DNA of 15,324 bases from assembly GCA_030726195.1 (NCBI GenBank), contig JANREF010000295.1:1456-16779 (forward strand). The letters run 5' to 3'. The position numbers were made by a program, and so were the translations under genes. The stretch is from Burkholderiaceae bacterium. GTDB taxonomy: Bacteria; Pseudomonadota; Gammaproteobacteria; Burkholderiales; Burkholderiaceae_C. Numbering within the stretch: the stretch's first letter is position 1; the number at the start of each line of letters is the position of its first letter. Positions 1-6,846 of the stretch are shown here, in pieces. The notes beneath the pieces were generated by a model. The model did not search any database, was not told where the DNA came from, and saw only the letters and a list, made by a program, of their open reading frames with translations.

Positions 1-36
1 ATGCGGATGCCTTGTGTTGATACCCGGTGTCGATAC

Positions 37-852
37 CTAGTGTTTCAAAAAGCGCGCGAGCGCGTGCAAGGTGTGGTCGGGGGCTTCGCTCATGAGGGCG
101 TGTCCACCGGGGACCAGCACAGTCGTGGCCAGTGGCGCGCGGCTGCTCAGTGCCTTGATGGCTTTGGGCGAGGTCATTTGGTCGAATTCACCCAACAAAA
201 ACAAAGTGGGAATCTTGGCTTGTTGCACCGCGTCCATGGCCGCTTCACCGCCTGTGTAGTTGTTGCAGGCGTGAAAGCCGATGTTGAACACGTTGTGCGC
301 GGTGTTGCTGGCCAGTACCCGGCGCATCAATGCGCGCGAAGCACCGTAGAGCCAAGTACCTGGGCCGAGGCTGGACGGCGGGGGCGACAACGTGCTGTGG
401 CTGAAGGTGTTGACCATGTCTATGGCCTTGAGTGGCGCGTTGGCCGAGGCGTCTAGCAGAGCGGGCGACACCACCATGGGGTAGGCCGAGCCCACCATGG
501 CCAAGTGCGTGCAACGCGTGGGTGCGATGGATGCGGTGTGCAGCGCGATGAGCGAGCCAAAGCTGTGTCCGACCAAAGCGGCGCGCTCGACGCCTGCTGC
601 GTCAAGCAGCGCGATGAGGTGGGCGGCTGCAGCCTCAACCGAGGCCGGGGGCGTGCCTTGGCTTTTGGCGTGCCCTGGTAGGTCAATGGCCATCACGTTG
701 TAACCATGGTGAGCCAAATAGCGCGACTGCAAAATCCACACGCTGTGGTCGTTGAGCACGCCGTGAATCATGACCACAGTGGGTTGGCCGGCCACCCATG
801 CCTTGCCGCCGGTGTACACGTAGTGTTGTTCGTTGTTCAGTGTGACGTACAT
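37..852 (-). CDS. alpha/beta-fold hydrolase, substrate unknown
   Basis: A 271-aa single-domain alpha/beta hydrolase. Visible family features are the HG oxyanion-hole motif (His30-Gly31), the nucleophile elbow GHSFGS with Ser97 as the presumed catalytic nucleophile, an acid at Asp224 (in GEFD) and the catalytic His251 (in GGHAL). Residues about 130-205 form the variable cap. No signal peptide is seen, so it is probably cytoplasmic. The ATG at 852 lies 3 nt after the metY stop, so the two genes are very probably co-transcribed and translationally coupled; a G-rich stretch in the last metY codons can serve as ribosome binding site. The pairing suggests a thioester or ester linked to homoserine/sulfur metabolism, but that is inference. 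It is much shorter than MetX homoserine acetyltransferases and lacks their architecture. Family certain, substrate unknown. Confidence 0.88.
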   Translation of the reverse strand: MYVTLNNEQHYVYTGGKAWVAGQPTVVMIHGVLNDHSVWILQSRYLAHHGYNVMAIDLPGHAKSQGTPPASVEAAAAHLIALLDAAGVERAALVGHSFGSLIALHTASIAPTRCTHLAMVGSAYPMVVSPALLDASANAPLKAIDMVNTFSHSTLSPPPSSLGPGTWLYGASRALMRRVLASNTAHNVFNIGFHACNNYTGGEAAMDAVQQAKIPTLFLLGEFDQMTSPKAIKALSSRAPLATTVLVPGGHALMSEAPDHTLHALARFLKH

Positions 853-855
853 GGT

Positions 856-2169
856 TTATGCCCCCGCTGGGTCGGCAGCTTTTTCCGCCGCTTTTAAGGC
901 GCGCTTGAGGTCTGCCAACAAGTCGGCCTCGTCTTCCAGGCCAATGGATAGGCGCACGGTGCCGGGCTTGATACCGGCTTTGGCCAAGGCCTGGGCGTCC
1001 ATACGGAAGTGAGTGGTTGTGGCGGGCTGAATGACCAAGCTTTTGGCGTCTCCTACGTTGGCCAAGTGGCTGAACACTTTGAGCGCTTGCACAAAGGCTT
1101 GGCCTTGTGCCTTGCTGCCTTTGATGTCAAAACTGAACACCGAGCCCGCGCCGCGCGGCAGCATGCGCTGTGCCAAGCTGTGGCTGGGGTGGCTGTCCAG
1201 CATGGGGTGGCCCACACGCTCGACCATGGGGTGTGCGGCCAAAAATTCCACCACGGCTTGCGTGTTGCGCATGTGGCGCTCCATGCGCAAGCTCAGCGTT
1301 TCTATGCCTTGCAGGATCAGCCATGCGGAGTGTGGGCTCATGCACGCGCCAAAGTCCCGCAGGCCTTCGCGTCGCGCACGCAGCAAGAACGCACCAACGG
1401 TGGACTCGTCGGTAAACACCATGTCGTGAAAGCCGTCGTAGGCCGTTGTGAGTGTGTCAAATTTGCCGCTGGCAGACCAGTCAAACTGCCCACTGTCGAC
1501 CAGCACACCGCCAACAACGGTGCCGTGGCCGCTTAAAAATTTGGTGGCCGAGTGCATGACAATGTCCGCGCCAAAGTCCATGGGCTTGAGCAGCCACGGC
1601 GGGGTGAGGGTGGCGTCCACCATGAGTGGGATGCCGTTGCTGTGTGCGATGTCGGCCACAGCGGCAATGTCCAACACATCCATGCCGGGGTTGCCTACTG
1701 TTTCACCAAACAAGAGTTTGGTGTTGGGCCGTATGGCCGCGCGCCAAGCGTCCAAGTCGTTGGGGTGCACGAAGGTGGTTTCAATGCCAAAGCGTTTGAG
1801 TGTGTAGTGCAGCAAGTTGTGCGAGCCGCCATACAAGGCGCTACTGGCCACAATGTGTGAGCCTGCATCCATGAGCGTGGCAACGGCCAAATGCAGTGCG
1901 GCTTGGCCGCTGGCGGTGGCAATGGCACCAATGCCGCCTTCGAGCGCGGCCACACGCGTTTCGAGTACGGCGGTGGTGGGGTTGCTGATGCGGCTGTAGA
2001 CGTGGCCTGCCCGCTCTAAGTTGAACAAGGCTGCGGCATGGTCGCTGGACTCAAACACAAACGACGTGCTCATGTGTATGGGCACACCGCGCGCACCCGT
2101 GCTGGGGTCTGGGGCTGCGCCTGCGTGCAGGCTGAGGGTGTCGAATCCAGGGTCTGAGTAGCCCGCCAT
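856..2169 (-). CDS. metY: O-acetylhomoserine aminocarboxypropyltransferase (O-acetylhomoserine sulfhydrylase)
   Basis: A 437-aa PLP enzyme of the Cys/Met metabolism family, expected to condense O-acetylhomoserine with sulfide (or methanethiol) to give homocysteine (or methionine) in the cytoplasm. Seen: the N-terminal FDTLSLHAG block, YSRISNPT (Tyr58/Arg60, phosphate contacts from the partner subunit), ASGQAA (residues 86-91), the cofactor-contacting Asp185 in VDATLTPP, and the Schiff-base Lys210 in HSATKFLSGHGTVVGG. The length and the FVFESSDHAAALFNLERAGHVYSR segment fit MetY better than the shorter cystathionine gamma-synthase or MetZ types. The ATG at 2169 has AGGA 6 nt upstream (2176-2179). 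It leads a two-gene unit with the hydrolase at 37-852 and is divergent from the CBS-domain gene. No SAM or SAH riboswitch was recognised upstream. Confidence 0.93.
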   Translation of the reverse strand: MAGYSDPGFDTLSLHAGAAPDPSTGARGVPIHMSTSFVFESSDHAAALFNLERAGHVYSRISNPTTAVLETRVAALEGGIGAIATASGQAALHLAVATLMDAGSHIVASSALYGGSHNLLHYTLKRFGIETTFVHPNDLDAWRAAIRPNTKLLFGETVGNPGMDVLDIAAVADIAHSNGIPLMVDATLTPPWLLKPMDFGADIVMHSATKFLSGHGTVVGGVLVDSGQFDWSASGKFDTLTTAYDGFHDMVFTDESTVGAFLLRARREGLRDFGACMSPHSAWLILQGIETLSLRMERHMRNTQAVVEFLAAHPMVERVGHPMLDSHPSHSLAQRMLPRGAGSVFSFDIKGSKAQGQAFVQALKVFSHLANVGDAKSLVIQPATTTHFRMDAQALAKAGIKPGTVRLSIGLEDEADLLADLKRALKAAEKAADPAGA

Positions 2170-2258
2170 GTGTTGTCCTATATCGCGTGGGGTGTGAAAA
2201 GTGGCGCTTTCTTGCGTGTCTATTGTGCTTGCTGGGGCGCGCCCTGGGTTGCCTTGGG

Positions 2259-2269
2259 TGACTCAGTCA
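2259..2269. promoter_or_regulatory. 11-nt palindrome, possible operator for metY and/or the CBS gene
   Basis: TGACTCAGTCA reads the same on both strands around C/G2264. It lies 90 nt from each of the diverging start codons, a position suited to a shared operator. I cannot tie it to a named regulator; it does not match the TGAA-N5-TTCA pattern of MetR. The functional assignment is inference only. Confidence 0.25.
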
Positions 2270-2300
2270 GGGTTATGCCTGATGGCTAGGCGCGTTGCGC

Positions 2301-2321
2301 GTGGCTTGCGTGGGCTATATT
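2301..2321 (+). promoter_or_regulatory. candidate promoter of the CBS-domain gene (-10 TATATT)
   Basis: A TATATT hexamer at 2316-2321 matches the sigma-70 -10 box at five of six positions and lies 37 nt before the ATG at 2359. The upstream -35 is weak (TTGCGC or GTTGCG at 15-16 nt spacing), so the call rests on the -10 and position only. Transcription would start near 2328 and leave about 30 nt of leader containing the GGAG ribosome binding site (2348-2351). Confidence 0.3.
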
Positions 2322-2358
2322 CAAGGTAGATTGGTTTTGATTCGATTGGAGACCCAGC

Positions 2359-2820
2359 ATGAAAGTCAGCGACATATTGCGCGTCAAGGGCAGCACCTTG
2401 TATACGGTCAGCCCGGACTCACCCTTGAGTGAGGCGATTGCAATCATGGCCGACAAAGACATGGGTTCTTTGGTTGTGATGGAGCACGGCGACTTGGTGG
2501 GCATGTTGACCTTTAGAGAGGTGATTGCCAAGCTGGTGTCCAACGCTTTTGTGGTGGGCCACAGCACGGTGCGTGCGGCCATGGACGACGCGCCACTGAC
2601 GTGCACAGGCGAGACCGACTTGGACGAGGTGCGCCGCATGATGCTCGACCGCCACGCGCGCTACATGCCCGTCATGGACGCCCGCATGCTCATGGGCGTG
2701 ATCAGCTTTTACGACGTGGCCAAGGCAGTGGTGGACGGGCAAAACTTTGAAAACAAGATGCTCAAGGCCTACATTCGTGACTGGCCAGATTCGGACGACA
2801 ACCGCGCCGGCGCCTCTTAA
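2359..2820 (+). CDS. tandem CBS-domain protein
   Basis: A 153-aa protein made almost wholly of one Bateman module: CBS1 at about residues 3-59 and CBS2 at about 70-125. Each repeat ends in the usual G-hydrophobic-(S/T)-x-x-(D/E) segment ([10 protein letters not shown] at 47-56; [10 protein letters not shown] at 111-120), the part that contacts adenosine nucleotide ribose/phosphate in this family. There is no attached catalytic or transport domain, so it probably senses an adenine nucleotide and acts on a partner, or is a stand-alone regulator; the partner is unknown. The ATG at 2359 has GGAG at 2348-2351, 7 nt upstream. Its stop is 56 nt before aroC on the same strand, so co-transcription is plausible. 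No membrane segments. Confidence 0.85.
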   Translation: MKVSDILRVKGSTLYTVSPDSPLSEAIAIMADKDMGSLVVMEHGDLVGMLTFREVIAKLVSNAFVVGHSTVRAAMDDAPLTCTGETDLDEVRRMMLDRHARYMPVMDARMLMGVISFYDVAKAVVDGQNFENKMLKAYIRDWPDSDDNRAGAS

Positions 2821-2876
2821 GCGCGGGTGACGGTGCTGCGCGCGGCGTTGGCGCGCCATGGCCGATAATAGAGGCC

Positions 2877-3968
2877 ATGAGCGGCAATACATTTGGACAT
2901 TTATTCGCAGTCACCAATTTTGGTGAATCCCACGGCCCAGCCATTGGCTGTGTGATAGACGGCTGCCCGCCCGGGCTGGCCTTGTCTGTGGCAGACATAC
3001 AACCCGACTTGGATCGCCGCCGTCCCGGCACCTCCAAGTTTGTGACCCAACGCAACGAGCCCGATCAAGTGGAGATACTCTCGGGTGTCTACGAGGGGCT
3101 CACCACGGGCACGCCCATTGCCTTGCTCATTCGCAACACCGATCAGCGCTCCAAAGACTACGGCGATATTTTGCAAACCTTTAGGCCCGGCCACGCCGAC
3201 TACACCTACTGGCACAAATACGGCCTGCGCGACCCGCGCGGCGGCGGGCGTTCCTCTGCTCGCTTGACCGCGCCCATGGTGGCCGCTGGTGCCGTGGCTA
3301 AAAAGTGGCTGGCAGCCCAGTTTGGCATGGCCTTTCAAGGCTGCATGACGCAAATTGGCGACGAGGTGATTGGCTTTGAAGACTGGTCGCATGTGGCGAA
3401 CAACCCATTTTTTGCGCCTGTGGCCGACACCAGTGCCTTGGAAGACTACATGAACAGCCTGCGCAAGTCTGGCGACTCCTGCGGTGCCAAGCTGCGGGTG
3501 GTGGCCACCAACATGCCTGTGGGTTTGGGGCAGCCTTTGTTCGACAAACTCGATGCAGACATTGCCTACGCCATGATGGGCATCAACGCGGTCAAAGGCG
3601 TGGAAATTGGCGCGGGCTTTGCCAGCGTGACCCAGCGCGGCAGCCACCACGGCGATAGCTTGCGACCTGATGGTTTTGTGGGCAACAACGCCGGTGGCGT
3701 TTTGGGTGGTATCAGCACCGGCCAAGACTTGGAGGTGAGCATTGCCATCAAGCCCACCAGCTCTATCTTGGTGCCACGCGACACCATTGACGCGCAAGGC
3801 CAAGCCACTGAGGTGATTACAAAAGGGCGTCACGACCCTTGCGTGGGTATTCGCGCCACGCCTATTGCGGAGGCCATGCTGGCCTTGGTAGTGATGGAAC
3901 ATGCACTGGCGCACCGTGCACAGTGCGCTGATGTGCAGGTGAGCACGCCCAACATCGCCGCGCAGTAA
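2877..3968 (+). CDS. aroC: chorismate synthase
   Basis: 363 aa. It catalyses the last shikimate-pathway step, anti-1,4-elimination of phosphate from EPSP to chorismate, needing reduced FMN; cytoplasmic tetramer in the family. Seen: the N-terminal signature [19 protein letters not shown], the [12 protein letters not shown] block, [12 protein letters not shown] (the E. coli-type sequence is ...SARETAMR, so two positions differ in this generally strict motif while the rest aligns), [17 protein letters not shown], and the C-terminal [19 protein letters not shown]. Length and start match the family ([20 protein letters not shown]). The ribosome binding site is oddly close: GAGG at 2871-2874 ends only 2 nt before the ATG. 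The stop codon TAA overlaps the MFS gene start as TAATG. Confidence 0.96.
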   Translation: MSGNTFGHLFAVTNFGESHGPAIGCVIDGCPPGLALSVADIQPDLDRRRPGTSKFVTQRNEPDQVEILSGVYEGLTTGTPIALLIRNTDQRSKDYGDILQTFRPGHADYTYWHKYGLRDPRGGGRSSARLTAPMVAAGAVAKKWLAAQFGMAFQGCMTQIGDEVIGFEDWSHVANNPFFAPVADTSALEDYMNSLRKSGDSCGAKLRVVATNMPVGLGQPLFDKLDADIAYAMMGINAVKGVEIGAGFASVTQRGSHHGDSLRPDGFVGNNAGGVLGGISTGQDLEVSIAIKPTSSILVPRDTIDAQGQATEVITKGRHDPCVGIRATPIAEAMLALVVMEHALAHRAQCADVQVSTPNIAAQ

Positions 3969-5158
3969 TGCCGCCTTGGCTGCGCCGCCCATCGGCCACA
4001 TCGGTGTGGCCGTTTGCGGCGTTGTCGGCCAGCTATTTTGCGCACATCGGGTTCTTCAACCCCTACTTGCCGCTGTGGCTGCAAGACCAAGGCTTTAGCC
4101 TGCTGGCCATCAGTTTGCTCACGTCCGTGCAAGCGGGCACACGCACCTTTGCGCCCTATGCATGGGGCTGGCTGAGCGACACCACGGGCGAGCGCGTCAA
4201 GTTGCTGCGCTTTGGTGGCACGGTGGCCTTGGCGCTGTCCTTGGTGCTGTGGTGGCCGCTCACGTGGCCGTCGTTGTTCATTGTGTTGTTGCTGATGTTC
4301 ACGCACACCAGCGCCATGATGCCCATGAGCGAGGCCGCGCTGGCACACCTGGTCACCATTGACGGCAAGTTTGACCCCAAGCGCTACGGGCGGGTGCGCG
4401 TGTGGGGCTCGATTGGATTTTTGGTCACGGTGGTGTTTGCAGGCACGTGGTTTGAGCGTCAGGGTATGAGCGCTTTTCCCATTTGGACCAGTGCGACGCT
4501 GCTGGCAGTCGTGGCCTCTGTGTGGTGGCTGTCTGACATCAAAGAGGACATGCCGCTGGGGCAGGCACGGGCGTCGTTGCGCGAGGCCTTTCGCCAGCCC
4601 GGTGTGCGGCTGTTGTTTGGCGCGATCTTTTTCCATGTGTTGGCGCACGTGGGGGGCTACGTGTTTTTCTCGCTGTACTTGGACTCGCTGGGCTACAGCA
4701 AAACCGTCATTGGCATGATGTGGGCCGCAGCCGTGGTTGCCGAGGTGTGCTGGTTCACCATGCAGTCGCGCTGGCTGCCCATGTTCAGTCTCACGGGCTG
4801 GTTGCTGGTAGCCGCTGGCGTGGCTACGGTGCGCTTTGGTGTGACGGCCACGTTGGCGCAGCTGTGGTGGGCGGTGGCGCTGGCGCAGGTGTTGCATGCC
4901 ATCACCTTTGCCGCGCACCACACGGCGTGCATTGCGTTGCTGTCGCACTTCTTTCCCGGGCGCTTGCGCGGGCGAGGGCAGGCCATGTACTCCACCATTG
5001 GTTACGGTGTGACAGGTGTGCTGGGTGGATTGGGCGGTGGCGTGCTCACCACGCACTTTGGCCTCAACAGTGTATTTTGGGTGTCGACGGCCTGTGCGGC
5101 CACGGCGTTTTATCTGGTGCGCCGCTTGCGCAAGGTCACGCCGTCTGCGGGTGGTTGA
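3968..5158 (+). CDS. MFS transporter of the HcaT-like (MFS_1_like) group
   Basis: A 396-aa polytopic inner-membrane protein with about 12 hydrophobic segments. The MFS motif A equivalent is GWLSDTTGERVKLLR (residues 67-81), in the loop between TM2 and TM3. The blocks NPYLPLWLQDQGFS (31-44), YGRVRVWGSIGFLV (140-153) and FFPGRLRGRGQAMYS (328-342) resemble the 3-phenylpropionate transporter HcaT and relatives more than sugar or drug MFS groups. The ATG overlaps the aroC stop (TAATG, sharing A3968), with no evident Shine-Dalgarno, so translation is probably coupled to aroC. It is sandwiched between aroC and aroQ, which makes an aromatic or shikimate-type acid a reasonable but unproven substrate. 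Family assignment is firm; substrate unknown. Confidence 0.85.
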   Translation: MPPWLRRPSATSVWPFAALSASYFAHIGFFNPYLPLWLQDQGFSLLAISLLTSVQAGTRTFAPYAWGWLSDTTGERVKLLRFGGTVALALSLVLWWPLTWPSLFIVLLLMFTHTSAMMPMSEAALAHLVTIDGKFDPKRYGRVRVWGSIGFLVTVVFAGTWFERQGMSAFPIWTSATLLAVVASVWWLSDIKEDMPLGQARASLREAFRQPGVRLLFGAIFFHVLAHVGGYVFFSLYLDSLGYSKTVIGMMWAAAVVAEVCWFTMQSRWLPMFSLTGWLLVAAGVATVRFGVTATLAQLWWAVALAQVLHAITFAAHHTACIALLSHFFPGRLRGRGQAMYSTIGYGVTGVLGGLGGGVLTTHFGLNSVFWVSTACAATAFYLVRRLRKVTPSAGG

Positions 5159-5231
5159 GCGCATCTGAGTACATCTGAGCAAAACCGTTTTAGACTAGGC
5201 TGCAGCGTGCAGCTTCGCAACAGGACGAAAC
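5159..5231 (+). promoter_or_regulatory. aroQ leader: direct repeat, small hairpin and ribosome binding site
   Basis: This 73-nt gap holds a direct repeat CATCTGAG-TA-CATCTGAG (5162-5179), a TAGACT -10-like hexamer (5191-5196, no good -35), a perfect 6-bp hairpin GCTGCA-GCG-TGCAGC (5199-5213), and AGGA at 5222-5225, 6 nt before the aroQ ATG. The hairpin is not followed by a T-run, so it is not a convincing terminator of the aroC-MFS transcript. Confidence 0.4.
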
Positions 5232-5681
5232 ATGACAAAAATATTGGTATTGAACGGCCCCAACCTCAACTTGCTCGGTCAACGTGAGCCAGCCGTTTAC
5301 GGCAGTGCCACCTTGGCCGATGTTGAGGCTCTGTGCGCCAAGGCTTGTGACGCCGCTGGCGTGTCCCTAGCGTTCAAGCAAAGCAATCACGAAGGTGAGT
5401 TGGTTGAGGCCTTGCATCAGGCTGGGCGCGACCAAGCCGCCGGCGAGCTGTTGGGGGTGGTGTTCAATGCCGGTGCGTACACACATACCAGTGTTGCCCT
5501 GCACGACGCCATCAAAGGTGCTGCTGTGACCGTGATTGAACTGCACATCAGCAACGTGCATGCACGCGAAGCTTTCCGTCACCACTCTTACATCTCACCA
5601 GCTGCAAAAGCGGTGATGGCGGGCTTTGGTGTGCAGGGCTACGCCCTGGCTATTGCGGGCTTGGTGCAGTTGTCGAAGTGA
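5232..5681 (+). CDS. aroQ: 3-dehydroquinate dehydratase, type II
   Basis: 149 aa, the normal size for the small dodecameric type II dehydroquinase that converts 3-dehydroquinate to 3-dehydroshikimate. Seen: NGPNLNLLGQREPAVYG with the flexible-loop Arg18 and the catalytic base Tyr23; substrate-contact Asn79 and His85 in FNAGAYTHTS; the catalytic His105 in ELHISNVHAREAFRHHS with Arg112 behind it. The type I enzyme (AroD, Schiff-base lysine) is unrelated. The ATG at 5232 is preceded by AGGA at 6 nt. Its last 32 bp overlap the 3' end of the convergent threonine aldolase gene. It is transcribed in the same direction as aroC and the MFS gene, 73 nt downstream, so it is either the end of that operon or has its own weak promoter. 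Confidence 0.96.
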   Translation: MTKILVLNGPNLNLLGQREPAVYGSATLADVEALCAKACDAAGVSLAFKQSNHEGELVEALHQAGRDQAAGELLGVVFNAGAYTHTSVALHDAIKGAAVTVIELHISNVHAREAFRHHSYISPAAKAVMAGFGVQGYALAIAGLVQLSK

Positions 5682-6747
5682 GCGCTGCGGCAATGGCCGC
5701 TGCTAAGGCATCCACCGCCTCGGCGGTGGTGTCCCACGAGCACATGAAGCGGCAGCCGCCTCCGGCGATGAATTCGTAAAAGCGCCAACCCGCTGTTTGT
5801 AAAGCTTCAATGGCGGGCTTGGGAAGGTGTACAAATACGCCGTTGGCTTGTGTGGGCGCCAACAGACGGCAGTTGGGAATCGCATCCAGCTTGGCACTCA
5901 GGCGCTGCGCCATGGCGTTGGCGTGGCGCGCGTTGCTCAGCCACACGTCGTCGTGCAGCATGCCCAACCAAGGCGCTGAAATGAAGCGCATTTTGCTGGC
6001 CAGCTGCCCAGCTTGTTTGACCCGGTAAGCAAAATCCTCGCTGAGCTTTTTGTCAAAAAACACCACGGCCTCACCTACAGGTAGCCCGTTTTTGGTGCCG
6101 CCAAAACACAGCACGTCCACGCCTGCACGCCACGTGATGTCGCTGGGGTGGCAGCCCAGTGTGGCCACTGCGTTGGCAAAGCGCGCGCCGTCCATGTGTA
6201 CCTTGAGTTGGCGGCGTTTGGCAATGGCGGCGATGGCGCGCACTTCTTCCACCGTGTACACCGTGCCCAGCTCCGTGGCTTGCGTGAGCGAGACCACTTT
6301 GGGTTTGGGGTAGTGCAAGTCGCTGCGCTTGGTCACCATGGTTTCTACGGCATCGGGCGTGAGCTTGCCGTGTTGTGCGGCAATGCCGCCTGCGTCGGCC
6401 ACCAAGAGTTTGGAGCCGTTTGAGAAGAACTCAGGGCCACCGCATTCGTCGGTCTCGATATGGGCCACCGGCGAGCACACCACCGAGTGGTAGCTTTGGC
6501 ACAGGCTGGCCAACGCCAAGGAGTTGGCCGCTGTGCCGTTGAACACAAAGTAAATGTCACAGTCGGTTTGAAACAGCTCCCGCAACGCATTCGACACCTT
6601 GAGTGTCCACTCGTCGTCGCCATACGCAGGGGCATGGCCACTGTTGTTGGCCTCGTTGAACCAGTGCGCCGCTGGGCCGCACATGCCTGCGTAGTTGTCA
6701 CTGGCAAAGTGTTGCTTGAGGTGCGCGGGGTAGTGAATGCTTGGCAT
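5650..6747 (-). CDS. ltaE: low-specificity L-threonine aldolase
   Basis: A 365-aa PLP enzyme of the threonine aldolase / beta-eliminating lyase family that cleaves threonine (or allo-threonine) to glycine and acetaldehyde. Seen: FASDNYAGMCGPA near the N-terminus, GTAANSLAL (71-79), HIETDECGG (96-104), HMDGARFANA with Asp186 facing the pyridine nitrogen, and FGGTKNGLPVGEA with Schiff-base Lys219. The ATG at 6747 gives a normal N-terminus; no clear Shine-Dalgarno is visible upstream. It lies 99 nt after sdaA on the same strand with no terminator-like hairpin between, so it is probably the distal gene of the glycine/serine cluster, feeding glycine to the cleavage system. The 3' end overlaps aroQ by 32 bp (convergent). 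I prefer LtaE over phenylserine aldolase, a close relative that cannot be excluded. Confidence 0.85.
   Translation of the reverse strand: MPSIHYPAHLKQHFASDNYAGMCGPAAHWFNEANNSGHAPAYGDDEWTLKVSNALRELFQTDCDIYFVFNGTAANSLALASLCQSYHSVVCSPVAHIETDECGGPEFFSNGSKLLVADAGGIAAQHGKLTPDAVETMVTKRSDLHYPKPKVVSLTQATELGTVYTVEEVRAIAAIAKRRQLKVHMDGARFANAVATLGCHPSDITWRAGVDVLCFGGTKNGLPVGEAVVFFDKKLSEDFAYRVKQAGQLASKMRFISAPWLGMLHDDVWLSNARHANAMAQRLSAKLDAIPNCRLLAPTQANGVFVHLPKPAIEALQTAGWRFYEFIAGGGCRFMCSWDTTAEAVDALAAAIAAALTSTTAPSPQ
5712..5729. repeat. perfect 18-nt inverted repeat near the aroQ / ltaE convergence
   Basis: CCACCGCCTCGGCGGTGG forms an 8-bp arm on each side of a 2-nt centre. It lies inside the last codons of ltaE and 31 nt downstream of the aroQ stop. 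The GC-rich hairpin could slow or stop polymerase leaving aroQ, but no T-run follows, so it is not an ordinary intrinsic terminator. It may simply be alanine/threonine/valine codon sequence. Confidence 0.35.
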
Positions 6748-6846
6748 ATAGGCAGTTGGTTGGGGGCTTAGGGCCTCGATGGAGTGGGATTGCTTGGGCG
6801 GGATTCGCGCACAGGCTTGGGGGTCGGTATGTGCGATGCGCGGTAT

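Larger units (their letters stand above)
2170..2358. other. divergent intergenic region between metY and the CBS-domain gene
   Basis: This 189-nt spacer must hold the promoters of both diverging transcripts. Seen in it: the metY Shine-Dalgarno AGGA at 2176-2179, an 11-nt perfect palindrome TGACTCAGTCA at 2259-2269, a GC-rich stretch at about 2288-2310, and a TATATT hexamer at 2316-2321 facing the CBS gene. No small ORF, RNA gene or riboswitch fold was recognised. Confidence 0.6.

Noticed and set aside
1009..1536. A 175-codon plus-strand open frame opposite metY
   Set aside because: It lies fully inside metY on the other strand, with no family signal; metY is certain.
2170..2358. SAM or SAH riboswitch upstream of metY
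   Set aside because: None of the conserved cores of these classes was found on the minus strand of the spacer.
2864..2869. GATAAT as an aroC promoter -10 box
   Set aside because: No matching -35 at 16-18 nt, and transcription would begin practically at the start codon, leaving no leader.
2901..4001. A 366-codon minus-strand open frame opposite aroC
   Set aside because: It covers aroC in antisense, shows no domain and has shadow-type composition.
3830..5182. A 450-codon minus-strand open frame opposite the MFS transporter
   Set aside because: It is rich in Arg, Gln and His and has no recognisable domain, and it mirrors a well-supported transporter gene in high-GC DNA. A shadow frame.
5199..5213. 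Terminator of the aroC-MFS transcript
   Set aside because: The 6-bp hairpin is short and lacks a following T-run.
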